Assembly: GCF_900114065.1 (NCBI RefSeq)
Contig: NZ_FORS01000009.1
Coordinates: 1 to 64,000, forward strand
Direction: 5' to 3'
Origin: Stutzerimonas kunmingensis
Lineage (GTDB): Bacteria > Pseudomonadota > Gammaproteobacteria > Pseudomonadales > Pseudomonadaceae
DNA: 64,000 bases
The notes beneath the pieces are model-generated. The model did no database searches. It was given only the letters and a program-made list of their open reading frames with translations, and was not told the origin of the DNA. Positions 53,830-62,952 of the stretch are shown here, piece after piece. The translations under genes were made by a program, and so were the position numbers. The stretch's first letter is position 1. Each line of letters opens with the position of its first letter.

Positions 53830-53852
53830 GGCGACGCCCCCAGGGCGTCGCC
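53830..53852. repeat. inverted repeat between carbonic anhydrase and SulP genes
   Basis: GGCGACGCCC (53830-53839), loop CCA, GGGCGTCGCC (53843-53852): a perfect 10-bp stem in the 76-bp gap between two same-strand genes. No T run follows. Confidence 0.5.
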
Positions 53853-53886
53853 TGAAGCGACAAGCCAATGCCTTGCGGCCGGCAGT

Positions 53887-54663
53887 TCAGGCCTGCAGGT
53901 AGCGCGGTGCGGGCGTTGCCACCGGTAGCGGGCCGTCGCCGTCCAGCGGCGCGAAACGGCCGCTGGTGGCGTCGTAGGCGAGGATTTCGCTGGTCTCGAT
54001 GCAATAGACCCAGCCGTGGATCGACAGCTGACCGCCGGCGAGGCGCGCGGCGACCGAGGGATGGGTGCGCAGGTGGTCGAGCTGGGCCACCACGTTCTCT
54101 TCGGTGAGCACGCCCAGGGCTTCGCCGGCGGCGCAGCTGCAGTTCTGCTCCACCAGGCTGCGCGCCACTTCGCAATGGCGCAGCCAGGCCTTTACCGTGG
54201 GCATCCGTTGCAGGCCGCTGGGGTCGAGCACCGCTTTCATCGCGCCGCAGTCGGAATGCCCGCAGATGATGATGTGCTGCACGTTGAGCGCCATCACCGC
54301 GTACTCGATGGCGCTGGAGACGCCGCCGTTCATCTGGCCGTAGGGTGGCACCACATTGCCGACGTTACGGGTGACGAACAGGTCGCCGGGCGAACTCTGG
54401 GTGATCAGCTCGGGAACGATGCGCGAGTCGGCGCAGGTGATGAACATCGCACGCGGCTGCTGGGCCCTGGCCAAGCGGGCGAACAGCGCCTGCTGTTCGG
54501 GATAGACCTCGGTGCGAAAGCGGCGAAAGCCATCGACCAGATGGGCGAAGGATTCGTCGGCGCTCTCGTCTCGGGCATTCCGGCCGCCACGTGCGGATGG
54601 TTCGTTGCGCTCGGCGCGAGCGGTGAAGATTTCACGCTTGGGTGGTCTCCTGATGCAGGGCAA
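53887..54663 (-). CDS. beta-class carbonic anhydrase
   Basis: 258-residue zinc enzyme interconverting CO2 and bicarbonate. Zinc ligands are in ITCADSR (Cys77, with Asp79 and Arg81) and IICGHSDCGAMKAVL (His136 and Cys139). An unusual ~35-residue charged N terminus precedes the domain. It is upstream of the SulP carrier on the same strand and probably supplies or uses its bicarbonate. Confidence 0.93.
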   Translation of the reverse strand: MPCIRRPPKREIFTARAERNEPSARGGRNARDESADESFAHLVDGFRRFRTEVYPEQQALFARLARAQQPRAMFITCADSRIVPELITQSSPGDLFVTRNVGNVVPPYGQMNGGVSSAIEYAVMALNVQHIIICGHSDCGAMKAVLDPSGLQRMPTVKAWLRHCEVARSLVEQNCSCAAGEALGVLTEENVVAQLDHLRTHPSVAARLAGGQLSIHGWVYCIETSEILAYDATSGRFAPLDGDGPLPVATPAPRYLQA

Positions 54664-54834
54664 GGCATGCCAGCACTCATCCAGGCCGGTTGTGCGGCTG
54701 GTGACTGGATGGTCACATTTGCCCCGAGGCTAGTCAGTGAGACTTAACTGAAACTGAACGAACCGCTCTAGGACGAGCCTTTTCGGCTTTCTAATTGCTG
54801 TCGTAGTGATGGCGCTGGCGGCGCTTGCGAGGTC

Positions 54835-55899
54835 TCAGAGCAACGACATCTGCGAACCCGGCACGGCAAAACGACTGCAATCAAGGCCGTAGTTCTGATC
54901 CCGTCGGTTGAAGCCCAGGCGCTTGCACGCCAGCTGAAAGCGTTGCGCCAGCAGCTGGGCGAATTGGCCTTCACCGCGCATGCGGCTGCCGAAGCGGCTG
55001 TCGTAATCCTTGCCGCCGCGCGATTGGCGCACCAGGCTCATGACATGGGCAGCGCGCTGCGGGAAATGCTCCTGCAGCCATTCATCGAACAGCGTGGCCA
55101 CTTCGTGGGGCAGGCGCAGCAGCACATAGCCGGCCGAGCGCGCACCGGCCTCGCGGGCGGCTTCGAGCAAGCGCTCAAGCTCCATGTCGTTGATCATCGG
55201 AATCATCGGCGCGCACATCACGCTGACCGGCACGCCAGCCTCATGCAGGGTGCGCAACACCCGCAGGCGCGCCGAGGGCGAGGCTGCGCGCGGCTCCATG
55301 ATGCGTTTCAGTTCGTCGTCCAGCGTGGTCAGGCTGACGGAGACGCTGACCAGCTGCTGCTCGGCCAACGGCACCAGCAGATCGAGATCGCGCAGCACCA
55401 GCGAACCCTTGGTAATGATGTGCACCGGGTGCTTGAAGCGCAGCAGGATCTCCAGCGCCTGGCGCGTCAGACGCTGCTCGCGCTCCAGCGGCTGATAGGC
55501 GTCGGTATTCACCCCCAGCGCGATCGGTTGCGGCACGTAGCCCGGCTTGGAGAGTTCCTGTGCGAGGCGCTCGGCGAGGTTGGTCTTGGCGATCAGCCGC
55601 GTCTCGAAATCGATGCCGGGCGACAGGTCCCAATAGGCGTGACTGGGCCGCGCAAAGCAGTAGATGCAACCGTGTTCGCAGCCTCGATAGGGATTGACCG
55701 AGCGATCGAAACCCACGTCTGGCGACTGGTTGCGGGTCAGTACGCTCTTGGCCGTCTCCAGGCGCACTTCGGTGGCGCGGGTCGGCGGCACGTCCTGTTC
55801 CCAGCCGTCGTCGTACGCCTCGCTGCGTGTCGGGGCGAAACGGTTGTCCGGGTTGATCGCAGTGCCGCGGCCGCGTGGTGTGGCACGGGGGAAGCTCAT
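54835..55899 (-). CDS. PA0069-type radical SAM protein
   Basis: 354-residue radical SAM enzyme related to spore photoproduct lyase. The iron-sulfur motif is the classical CxxxCxxC in RGCEHGCIYCFARPSHAYW (Cys74, Cys78 and Cys81). Further motifs include LGVNTDAYQPLEREQRLTR and NPYRG. The family is widespread in proteobacteria and its reaction is not established. A strong LexA box 16 bp upstream of the start puts it in the SOS response. Confidence 0.88.
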   Translation of the reverse strand: MSFPRATPRGRGTAINPDNRFAPTRSEAYDDGWEQDVPPTRATEVRLETAKSVLTRNQSPDVGFDRSVNPYRGCEHGCIYCFARPSHAYWDLSPGIDFETRLIAKTNLAERLAQELSKPGYVPQPIALGVNTDAYQPLEREQRLTRQALEILLRFKHPVHIITKGSLVLRDLDLLVPLAEQQLVSVSVSLTTLDDELKRIMEPRAASPSARLRVLRTLHEAGVPVSVMCAPMIPMINDMELERLLEAAREAGARSAGYVLLRLPHEVATLFDEWLQEHFPQRAAHVMSLVRQSRGGKDYDSRFGSRMRGEGQFAQLLAQRFQLACKRLGFNRRDQNYGLDCSRFAVPGSQMSLL

Positions 55900-55915
55900 G
55901 GGGTGTCGGTCTGAT

Positions 55916-55935
55916 TACTGTTCATTCATACAGTA
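55916..55935. promoter_or_regulatory. LexA (SOS) operator upstream of the radical SAM gene
   Basis: TACTGTTCATTCATACAGTA keeps the full outer half-sites TACTGT and ACAGTA (CTGT-N8-ACAG) of the gammaproteobacterial SOS box. The surrounding bases extend the symmetry to GATTACTGT...ACAGTAATC. It is 16 bp before the radical SAM start at 55899 and so sits over the promoter region. Confidence 0.88.
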
Positions 55936-56198
55936 ATCGTCTCGGCGACAGCGCGCCAGGGCCACTGATCGGTGCTGCCTGCTACCGCCTGTCGGTTGGC
56001 TCGGGAACATTTGCGCTGCGCTCGGGACAAAGGGGCTGACCGGGTAACGCTTGCACGCGCGAGCGACGCCTGTCGTGGCGGCCGGCAAACAACAAGGACG
56101 ATCGGAGCGCGGTGCGCGACCGATCCGGCAGTACCGGCATGCACCGCTTGCGTGCGCCCCTTTTATTAGTCACTGCCGTTACTCGTCAGGAGCAGACC

Positions 56199-57269
56199 AT
56201 GCATCCCACCGGCTCTTTCCACACCCGGGAGAATAATTTCGACTTCCTGCGCTTCTTCGCTGCGGCGCTGGTGCTGTTCGCCCACAGCTATCCGCTGGTT
56301 GGCCGCCGTGGAGATGAACCCCTGACGTTGCTCACCGGCTACGAAAAGGGCGGCTCGATCGCCGTCGGCATCTTCTTCGTCATGAGCGGCTATCTGATTG
56401 CCTCGTCCTGGCTGGCTAGCAGCAGCCCGAAAAGCTTCCTGATCAAGCGGGCGCTGCGCATCTTTCCGGCGTTGATCGTCGCGGTATTGCTCTCGGTGTT
56501 TGTCATCGGGCCGCTGGTCACCCATCTGACCCTCGGCCAGTATCTCGCAGCCGACGGCACCTGGACCTATCTGCAGAACATCCTCTTGGTGACACGCTAC
56601 GAGCTGCCCGGCGTATTTACCGGCAACGTCTACCCCGACGTGGTCAACGGCTCGCTGTGGACGTTGCCGCTGGAAGTGCTGATGTACATCGGCGTGATGA
56701 TTCTCGGGCTAACCGGTTTCCTCAAGCGCCGGCTGATCTTCCTGCCGATTGCCGTGCTCGCCATCGGGCATTTCTGGCTGCTGGGCAAGCTGGGTATCGA
56801 GTCCTACTTCATCAAGAACATCTTCAAACTGGGGCTGCTGTACTACAGCGGCTCGGCACTGTTCCTCTATCGCGACGACATCCCCTGGCGCGGCTGGATC
56901 GCGGCGCTGTTGTTCGCCGCGCTGGTGGCAACCTTCCGTACCGACATCGGCCCGCTGGTGTACTTCATCGCACTGCCGTATCTGGTGCTCTATCTGGCCT
57001 ACGCGCCGCTGCCGCTGATCTCGCGTTTCGGCAAGTACGGCGATTTTTCCTATGGCCTGTACATCTACGCCTTCCCGTTCCAGCAGCTGACGGTCTACCT
57101 GTTCGGTCCGCAGGTCGGCGTGCTCGGCCTGACGCTGATCGCCTTCGTGCCGACGCTGATCCTCGCTGCGCTGTCCTGGCACCTGATCGAAGCGCCGGCA
57201 ATGAAGCTCAAGCGCCTGTTTGCTTCGCCACCGCAGCCGGGGCGAGCGACGCCGAAGGTCGAAGGCTGA
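56199..57269 (+). CDS. acyltransferase 3 family membrane protein
   Basis: 356 residues, 10 or so membrane helices. The family start is NNFDFLRFFAAALVLFAHSYPLVG with the conserved Arg and His (RFF...H) followed by GSIAVGIFFVMSGYLIASS. Members transfer acetyl or other acyl groups to cell-surface sugars. The ATG at 56199 has AGGAG upstream. It is divergent from the radical SAM gene and separate from its other neighbours, so the substrate is unknown. Confidence 0.9.
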   Translation: MHPTGSFHTRENNFDFLRFFAAALVLFAHSYPLVGRRGDEPLTLLTGYEKGGSIAVGIFFVMSGYLIASSWLASSSPKSFLIKRALRIFPALIVAVLLSVFVIGPLVTHLTLGQYLAADGTWTYLQNILLVTRYELPGVFTGNVYPDVVNGSLWTLPLEVLMYIGVMILGLTGFLKRRLIFLPIAVLAIGHFWLLGKLGIESYFIKNIFKLGLLYYSGSALFLYRDDIPWRGWIAALLFAALVATFRTDIGPLVYFIALPYLVLYLAYAPLPLISRFGKYGDFSYGLYIYAFPFQQLTVYLFGPQVGVLGLTLIAFVPTLILAALSWHLIEAPAMKLKRLFASPPQPGRATPKVEG

Positions 57270-57286
57270 TTTGGACTGGTACAAAA

Positions 57287-57318
57287 AAGGAACCCGCCAC
57301 TTGGCGGGTTCTTTGTTT
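57287..57318 (+). terminator. bidirectional terminator after the acyltransferase
   Basis: GAACCCGCCA (57290-57299) and TGGCGGGTTC (57302-57311), flanked by TTTGTTTG on the plus strand and by a T run on the minus strand (57283-57288). It serves the converging acyltransferase and DUF1835 genes. Confidence 0.85.
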
Positions 57319-57361
57319 GAGAGGTTGGGCGCGCCGAGTCTTGGCCGCGAAGTGAAGTCTT

Positions 57362-58141
57362 TCACCTCATGACTCGGCGCACCTGCAGATCACGGTAACC
57401 GGCTGTTGGATCGCCCTGTACCTCCAGACGCCCTGCGGCAGCCAGTACGCGGGCGCGCCAGTAGAGGAAGAAATCCGTGGGAAAGAAGCCGTCGCAATGG
57501 CCCATGACCTCGGCCATCGCACGCGCCAGCGGAGCGAATTCGTCCGGGCTGGCAGCGACCAGCGCCGCGTCGATCAGCCGATAGTCTTCGCCCCGAAACG
57601 CCCCCTCGAACCAGCGGCGAATGTCATGCGAGCTGGCGCACTGCTCGTGCCAGACCGCAGCGAGTTCAGCCTGGCGAGACGCGGGAACCGCCTGTGGGCT
57701 GTATAGCGCCGCCAGTGCCTCGGGCGAATGCATGGACACCGCCTTGCGCTGGCCGGCGCGGCTGTCTCCGGTGCCGCAAGCGACTTCGTGCAACCCGCAG
57801 CTGGAGCCCTGCAGCAGCGCGGCGATGCGAGCCAGCAGCAGCTGTTCGGATGCGCTGTCGCCGTGCCAGACCGTTACGGCTGCAGCCTGTTTGGCTAGGT
57901 TGGCTAGCCAGAGTGCATCAGCCGCCAGCTCATCGGCGAACACCGGGCGTGGCGCCACCTCCGAGGGCCAGACCTGCTCCCAGAATGCGGCGCGAGCAGC
58001 GCAAGGCGCACGATCCACGTCATTCAGCGGGCCGACAGCCAGGTCGTCGCGCAACACTCGCACCTGTGCCTCGGGCTCGAGCCTGGCCAGCAGCGCACGT
58101 ACGCTGTCGCCGGCCAGGTCGCCGCAGGTCAGGTGCAGCAC
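57362..58141 (-). CDS. DUF1835-family protein
   Basis: 259 residues starting MLHLTCGDLAGDSVRALLAR, typical of the DUF1835 N-terminal part, with LRDDLAVGPLNDVDR next, and a C-terminal domain that often carries DUF3658. Function unknown. It lies 5 bp downstream of the YheV-like gene and ends at the shared terminator, so it is probably in the prlC transcript. Confidence 0.82.
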   Translation of the reverse strand: MLHLTCGDLAGDSVRALLARLEPEAQVRVLRDDLAVGPLNDVDRAPCAARAAFWEQVWPSEVAPRPVFADELAADALWLANLAKQAAAVTVWHGDSASEQLLLARIAALLQGSSCGLHEVACGTGDSRAGQRKAVSMHSPEALAALYSPQAVPASRQAELAAVWHEQCASSHDIRRWFEGAFRGEDYRLIDAALVAASPDEFAPLARAMAEVMGHCDGFFPTDFFLYWRARVLAAAGRLEVQGDPTAGYRDLQVRRVMR

Positions 58142-58146
58142 AGTGG

Positions 58147-58425
58147 CTACTCGGGCTTCTTCAACTTCGGATTAGGGAAAAACTGCACCGACTGCACCTG
58201 CGGGTTGGCCGGCTTGGGCTGGACCTTGTTGACTCGCGTGCCCAGCTCCATCGGTACGGACTGGCCCTGGGCATTGAGGGTGTCGGCGTAGCCGCAGTCG
58301 ATGCATTCGCGGTGCGGCACACCGTCGACGTCCCACATCTTGATGCAGTCCGTGCCGCTGCATGCGGGGCACACGGCCCCGGCGATGAAGCGCTTGGTGG
58401 TGACACGGGTTACTTCGTCGTTCAT
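58147..58425 (-). CDS. YheV-family putative zinc ribbon protein
   Basis: 92 residues. The zinc ribbon is visible as CPACSGTDC and CIDCGY (two CxxC-like knuckles, about residues 19-27 and 41-46). The ATG at 58425 overlaps the prlC stop (ATGA), the arrangement known for yheV and prlC. The C terminus is Lys/Pro rich. The function is not known. Confidence 0.87.
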   Translation of the reverse strand: MNDEVTRVTTKRFIAGAVCPACSGTDCIKMWDVDGVPHRECIDCGYADTLNAQGQSVPMELGTRVNKVQPKPANPQVQSVQFFPNPKLKKPE

Positions 58426-60473
58426 GCCGCGGCCTCCGCTACCAGCCCGAGGTGGCGCAGCAGGGCGTCGATGGACGGCTCGCGGCCTCGGAAATCGACG
58501 AACAGTACCATCGGCTCCTGGGAGCCGCCACGGGCCAGGATCGCCTCGCGGAAGGCGCGCCCGGTCTCGGAGTTGAACACACCTTCTTCCTCGAAGCGCG
58601 AGAAGGCATCGGACGACAGCACCTCGGCCCACTTGTAGCTGTAGTAACCGGCCGCATAACCACCGGAAAAGATGTGCGCGAAGCTGTTGGGGAAGCGGTT
58701 GTAGGCCGGTGGGCGCATCACCGAGACCTCGTCGCGGATGTGCTCGAGTACCTGCAGCACGCTGCGACCGTCGCCATGGGTGGCGTGGAGTTCGAAGTCG
58801 AACAGGGAGAATTCAAGCTGGCGCGCCATCATCATGCCGGACTGGAAGTTCTTCGCCGCCAGCATCATGTCCAGTTTGTCCTGCGGCAGGCGCTCGCCGG
58901 TCTGGTAGTGGCCGGAGATGTGCGCCAGGCCTTCGGGGTCCCAGCACCAGTTCTCCATGAACTGGCTCGGCAGCTCCACGGCATCCCAGGCCACGCCATT
59001 GATGCCCGAGGCGCCGGCGTGCTCGACCTGGGTCAGCAGGTGGTGCAGGCCATGGCCGAACTCGTGGAATAGCGTGGTGACTTCATCGTGGGTCAAGAGC
59101 GCAGGGCGCTCGCCCACCGGCGGGGTGAAGTTGCAAACCAGGTTGGCTACCGGCGTCTGCAGCGTGCCAGCGGCGGTACGGCGCTTGTCGCGGGCGCCAT
59201 CCATCCAGGCGCCGCCGCGCTTGTTCGGCCGCGCATAGAGGTCAAAGAAGAAGCGCCCGACGTGCTGGCCGTTCTCGGTGATCTCGAACAGACGCACTTC
59301 GGGATGCCAGCCGTCGAAGCCTTCCAGCTCGTGAATCTCGATGCCGTACAGGCGCTGGACGATACAGAACAGCCCGGACAGCACCTTGTCGATCGGGAAG
59401 TAGGCGCGCAGCTCTTCCTGGTTCAGGCTGTAGCGCTGCTGGCGCAGTTTCTCGGCGTAGTAGCCGAGGTCCCAGCTCTGCAGGTCGTCCAGGCCCTGTT
59501 CGGCGGCGAAGGCGCGCAGTTCGGCCAGGTCCCGCTCGGCGAACGGCTTGCTGCGCACCGCCAGGTCGCGCAGGAAGCTCAGCACCTGTTCGGTGGATTC
59601 GGCCATCTTGGTCGCCAGCGACAGCTCGGCGAAGTTGCCGTAGCCGAGCAGGCCGGCCAGCTCGTGGCGCAGCTCGAGGATCTCGGCCATCACCGGACCG
59701 TTGTCGAACTGTCCGGCGTTCGGGCCCTGGTCCGAGGCGCGGGTGCAGTAGGCGGTGTAGACCTCCTCGCGCAGGTCGCGGTTGTCGGCGTAGGTCATCA
59801 CCGCGTAGTAGCTGGGGAATTCCAGGGTGATCAGCCAGCCGTCGAGGCCCTTGGCCTTAGCCGCCTCGGCCATCTGCGCCTTGGCCGAGTCGGTGATGCC
59901 GGCCAGCAGGCTTTCGTCGGTGATGTGGCGGGTCCAAGCCTGGGTCGCGTCCAGCAGCTGGTTGGAAAACTTGCTGCCGAGCTCGGCGAGCTTCATCTGG
60001 ATGGCACCGAAGCGCTGCTGCTCCACCGGTGGCAGGTCGATACCGGACAGGCGGAAGTCGCGCAGCGAATGCGCGAGGATGGTCTTTTGCGCCACTTCGA
60101 AGCCAGCCGCCGCGGGGTTTGCAGCCAGTGCCTGGTAGGCCTCGAACAGGTCGCGGTTCTGTCCGAGTTCGGTGTAGTAGGCCGACAGCTTGGGCAGGCA
60201 GGCCTCATAGGCGGTGCGCAATTCCGGGCTGTTGCACACGGAATTGAGATGACCGACCGGCCCCCAGGCCCGCGCGAGGCGATCGTTCAGCTCGTCGAGG
60301 CCGACCACCAGGGTCTGCCAGTCGAGGCTCTCGGCCGGGCGGCTGAGCAGTTCCTGGATCGCCACGCGGTTGTCACCGAGGATGGTGTCGATGGCCGGCT
60401 CGACGTGCTCCGGGCGAATCTCGGAGTAGGGCGGCAGGTCGAATTCTTGCAGCAGGGGATTGTTCGCGCTCAC
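58422..60473 (-). CDS. prlC: oligopeptidase A (M3 metallopeptidase)
   Basis: 683-residue cytoplasmic zinc peptidase that degrades oligopeptides and signal peptides. The catalytic HExxH motif is in TLFHEFGHGLHHLL, with the third ligand further on (SQFMENWCWDPEGL region). I start at the GTG at 60473 (MSANNPLLQEFDLPPYSEIRP), which has AAGGTG upstream and the conserved N terminus; an ATG at 60512 would add 13 residues. It overlaps yheV by 4 nt. Confidence 0.95.
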   Translation of the reverse strand: MSANNPLLQEFDLPPYSEIRPEHVEPAIDTILGDNRVAIQELLSRPAESLDWQTLVVGLDELNDRLARAWGPVGHLNSVCNSPELRTAYEACLPKLSAYYTELGQNRDLFEAYQALAANPAAAGFEVAQKTILAHSLRDFRLSGIDLPPVEQQRFGAIQMKLAELGSKFSNQLLDATQAWTRHITDESLLAGITDSAKAQMAEAAKAKGLDGWLITLEFPSYYAVMTYADNRDLREEVYTAYCTRASDQGPNAGQFDNGPVMAEILELRHELAGLLGYGNFAELSLATKMAESTEQVLSFLRDLAVRSKPFAERDLAELRAFAAEQGLDDLQSWDLGYYAEKLRQQRYSLNQEELRAYFPIDKVLSGLFCIVQRLYGIEIHELEGFDGWHPEVRLFEITENGQHVGRFFFDLYARPNKRGGAWMDGARDKRRTAAGTLQTPVANLVCNFTPPVGERPALLTHDEVTTLFHEFGHGLHHLLTQVEHAGASGINGVAWDAVELPSQFMENWCWDPEGLAHISGHYQTGERLPQDKLDMMLAAKNFQSGMMMARQLEFSLFDFELHATHGDGRSVLQVLEHIRDEVSVMRPPAYNRFPNSFAHIFSGGYAAGYYSYKWAEVLSSDAFSRFEEEGVFNSETGRAFREAILARGGSQEPMVLFVDFRGREPSIDALLRHLGLVAEAAA

Positions 60474-60730
60474 GGGGACACCTTGTGACGAAGAGGATTG
60501 CAGGCCGCTCACTGGAGCGAGGCTGGACAGGCCAGCGCGCAGGCAGATGTCCTAGATGGACGCGCTGCCGCGCTTTTTCAACGCCGGGCGACGAAACGCG
60601 CCGCCGGGCAAGCAGCCGGTAGTTAACTCTGACCACGCCAGGCGGCATGCTGCTCAGGCCTGGTTTAACGCGGCAATGCCGGCCATCTTAATTACAATCG
60701 GCCCTCCCCGCAGCCAAAGAGGTTTCTATC

Positions 60731-61267
60731 GTGGCGATACGCAGCTACCACAACAGCACTCCACAACTGGGCGAGCGCGTGTTCGTCGACGACTCCGCGG
60801 TGGTCATCGGCGATGTCGAGATCGGCGCCGACAGCTCGGTCTGGCCGCTCACGGTGATTCGCGGCGACATGCACCGCATCCGCATCGGCGCACGCTCGAG
60901 CATCCAGGACGGCAGCGTGCTGCACATCACCCACGCCGGGCCGTACAACCCGGATGGCTTTCCGCTGACCATCGGCGACGAAGTCACCGTCGGCCACAAG
61001 GTCACCCTGCACGGCTGCACCCTGGGCAATCGCATCCTGGTCGGTATGGGCTCGATCGTGATGGACGGCGCGGTGGTCGAGGATGAAGTGATTATCGGCG
61101 CCGGCAGCCTGGTGCCGCCGGGCAAGACGTTGGAAAGCGGCTATCTCTACGTTGGCAGCCCGGTAAAGCAGGCCCGTCCGCTGACCGAAAAGGAGCGCAG
61201 CTTCTTCAGTTACACCGCCGGCAACTACGTGAAGCTCAAGGATCAGCACATCGCTGAGCGCGGCTGA
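60731..61267 (+). CDS. gamma-carbonic anhydrase family protein (YrdA-like)
   Basis: 178-residue left-handed beta-helix protein with the hexapeptide repeats of the family. The metal-binding His pattern is in SVLHITHAG, EVTVGHKVTLHGCTLG and the loops between. Activity as carbonic anhydrase is not certain in this subfamily. It starts at a GTG at 60731 with AGAGG upstream and is divergent from prlC. Confidence 0.9.
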   Translation: MAIRSYHNSTPQLGERVFVDDSAVVIGDVEIGADSSVWPLTVIRGDMHRIRIGARSSIQDGSVLHITHAGPYNPDGFPLTIGDEVTVGHKVTLHGCTLGNRILVGMGSIVMDGAVVEDEVIIGAGSLVPPGKTLESGYLYVGSPVKQARPLTEKERSFFSYTAGNYVKLKDQHIAERG

Positions 61268-61273
61268 TCCTGC

Positions 61274-61699
61274 TCACTTGGCGAACAGCTGACTCATGTC
61301 CTTGAATGCCTTGAACTCCAGCGCATTGCCGCAGGGGTCGAGCAGGAACATCGTTGCCTGTTCGCCGACCTGGCCCTGGAAGCGCACGTAGGGCTCGATG
61401 ACGAAGCGCGTGCCGCGCGCCTTCAGCCGCTCGGCCAGTGCCTCCCATTGTTCCCAGCCAAGCACCACGCCGAAATGCGGCACCGGCACGTCGTGGCCGT
61501 CCACCGGGTTGCTATGCGCCGCCTCCTGATGCGGCATCTTCGGTGCTTCGTGGATCACCAGCTGGTGGCCGAAGAAATCGAAATCCAACTAGTGTTCGCT
61601 GCTGCGGCCCTCGGCGCAGCCGAACGCCTCGCAGTAGAAGGTGCGGGCGGCGGCCAGATCGTGGACGGGAATGGCGAGGTGGAAGGGCGAAAGCGTCAT
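61274..61699 (-). pseudogene. VOC-family protein with an in-frame amber codon
   Basis: One 141-codon frame begins [22 protein letters not shown] at 61699, runs to GRSSEH, meets TAG at 61591-61589, and continues [16 protein letters not shown] to the stop at 61274. In vicinal oxygen chelate proteins of this type the residue there is normally Trp, so TGG to TAG is likely. The metal-ligand His of HLAI, and Glu in NALEFKAF, are both present. The 3' part alone could start at an ATG at 61588. A nonsense mutation, a sequencing error or readthrough are all possible. Confidence 0.85.
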
Positions 61700-61795
61700 A
61701 GATGGCACTCCTGAGCATGGGACGCTTCGAGTCTAGAGCCTTTTTCCACCGATCGGCCTACGCTCAGCAGAACAGAGACGAAAGGAGAGCCGTCG

Positions 61796-62779
61796 ATGCG
61801 CGCCATGTTGCTGGAACAGATTGGCCAACCGTTGCAGCTGCGCGAAGTGCCCGAGCCGCAAGCGGGGCCAGGGGAGCTGCGGGTCAAGGTACTGGCTTGC
61901 GGCGTCTGTCGCACCGACCTGCACGTGGTGGACGGCGAGTTGCCGGAGGCGCCGCTGCCGATCATCCCGGGTCACGAGATTGTCGGCCGCGTCGATGCGC
62001 TGGGCGAAGGCGTCAGCGGTTTCGAGCTAGGCCAGCGGGTCGGCATTCCCTGGCTCGGGCATACCTGCGGCACCTGCAGCTATTGCCAGCACGCCGAGGA
62101 AAACCTCTGCGATGCGCCGCAGTTCACCGGCTACACGCGGCCGGGCGGTTATGCCGAATACGTGGTGGCCGACGCGCGCTTCGCCTTTGCCCTCGGCGAG
62201 GAGGGCGATGCCGTGGCACTGGCGCCGCTGCTCTGCGCTGGGCTGATCGGCTGGCGTTCGCTGGTCAAGGCCGGTGATGGCAAACGTCTCGGGCTGTACG
62301 GTTTCGGCGCCGCGGCACATATCGTCATGCAGGTGGCGCGTTGGCAGGGGCGCGACGTGTATGCCTTCAGCCGCCCGGGCGATGTGGCCGCGCAGGATTT
62401 CGCTCGTTCGCTGGGTGCGGTTTGGGCCGGGGATTCAGGGGAGCTGCCACCGGTGCCGCTGGATGCGGCGATCATCTATGCACCGGCCGGTGAGCTGGTG
62501 CCGGCGGCGCTGCGAGCCGTGCGCAAGGGCGGCCGGGTGGTCTGTGCCGGCATCCACATGAGCGACATTCCGAGCTTCCCCTACGACATCCTCTGGCAGG
62601 AGCGCGAGCTGGTTTCGGTGGCCAACCTGACCCGTCAGGACGGCCTGGACTTCTTCCCGGTCGCCGCGCAGGTCGGCATTCATACCGAAACCCATGCCTA
62701 TCCGCTGGAACAGGCCAACCAGGCGCTGGACGATCTGCGCCATGGACGCTTCCAGGGCGCGGCAGTGCTGGTGCCCTGA
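61796..62779 (+). CDS. zinc-dependent alcohol dehydrogenase
   Basis: 327-residue medium-chain dehydrogenase. Catalytic zinc ligands are Cys38 ([10 protein letters not shown]), His60 and Glu61 (PGHE); the structural zinc lobe has four Cys in [15 protein letters not shown] (91, 94, 97, 105). The Rossmann fold has [17 protein letters not shown] instead of the usual GxGxxG, typical of the AdhA-type subfamily. An ATG after GGAGAG starts it. Substrate unknown; perhaps small primary alcohols. Confidence 0.92.
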   Translation: MRAMLLEQIGQPLQLREVPEPQAGPGELRVKVLACGVCRTDLHVVDGELPEAPLPIIPGHEIVGRVDALGEGVSGFELGQRVGIPWLGHTCGTCSYCQHAEENLCDAPQFTGYTRPGGYAEYVVADARFAFALGEEGDAVALAPLLCAGLIGWRSLVKAGDGKRLGLYGFGAAAHIVMQVARWQGRDVYAFSRPGDVAAQDFARSLGAVWAGDSGELPPVPLDAAIIYAPAGELVPAALRAVRKGGRVVCAGIHMSDIPSFPYDILWQERELVSVANLTRQDGLDFFPVAAQVGIHTETHAYPLEQANQALDDLRHGRFQGAAVLVP

Positions 62780-62821
62780 CGGGGCGGCGTGATGAAACGG
62801 TGGAAAATCGCTGCGCGAGTG

Positions 62822-62864
62822 TTCCACCCTACGAGGCATCGGCATGAGTTCTCGTAGGGTGGAA
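62822..62864. repeat. inverted repeat with 14-bp arms (REP-like)
   Basis: TTCCACCCTACGAG (62822-62835) and CTCGTAGGGTGGAA (62851-62864) are exact inverse copies around a 15-nt loop, between adh and metQ. The phrase GTAGGGTGGA is common in Pseudomonas intergenic repeats. Confidence 0.65.
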
Positions 62865-62904
62865 AACGGTGCAGCCTTTTCAACCGGATGGCCGAGCCCT
62901 CAAA

Positions 62905-62930
62905 CGAAAAACCCCGCCGAGGCGGGGTTT
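62905..62930 (-). terminator. terminator of the metQ gene
   Basis: Minus-strand reading: AAACCCCGCC, two-base turn, GGCGGGGTTT, then TTCG, with a run of T from 62910 to 62906 at the 3' side. It lies 22 bp after the metQ stop. Confidence 0.8.
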
Positions 62931-62952
62931 GTTCAGGACTACGCGGTCACGG

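Noticed and set aside
59088..60488. 466-codon plus-strand frame opposite prlC
   Set aside because: It is an image of the prlC codons, and the conserved metallopeptidase is on the other strand.
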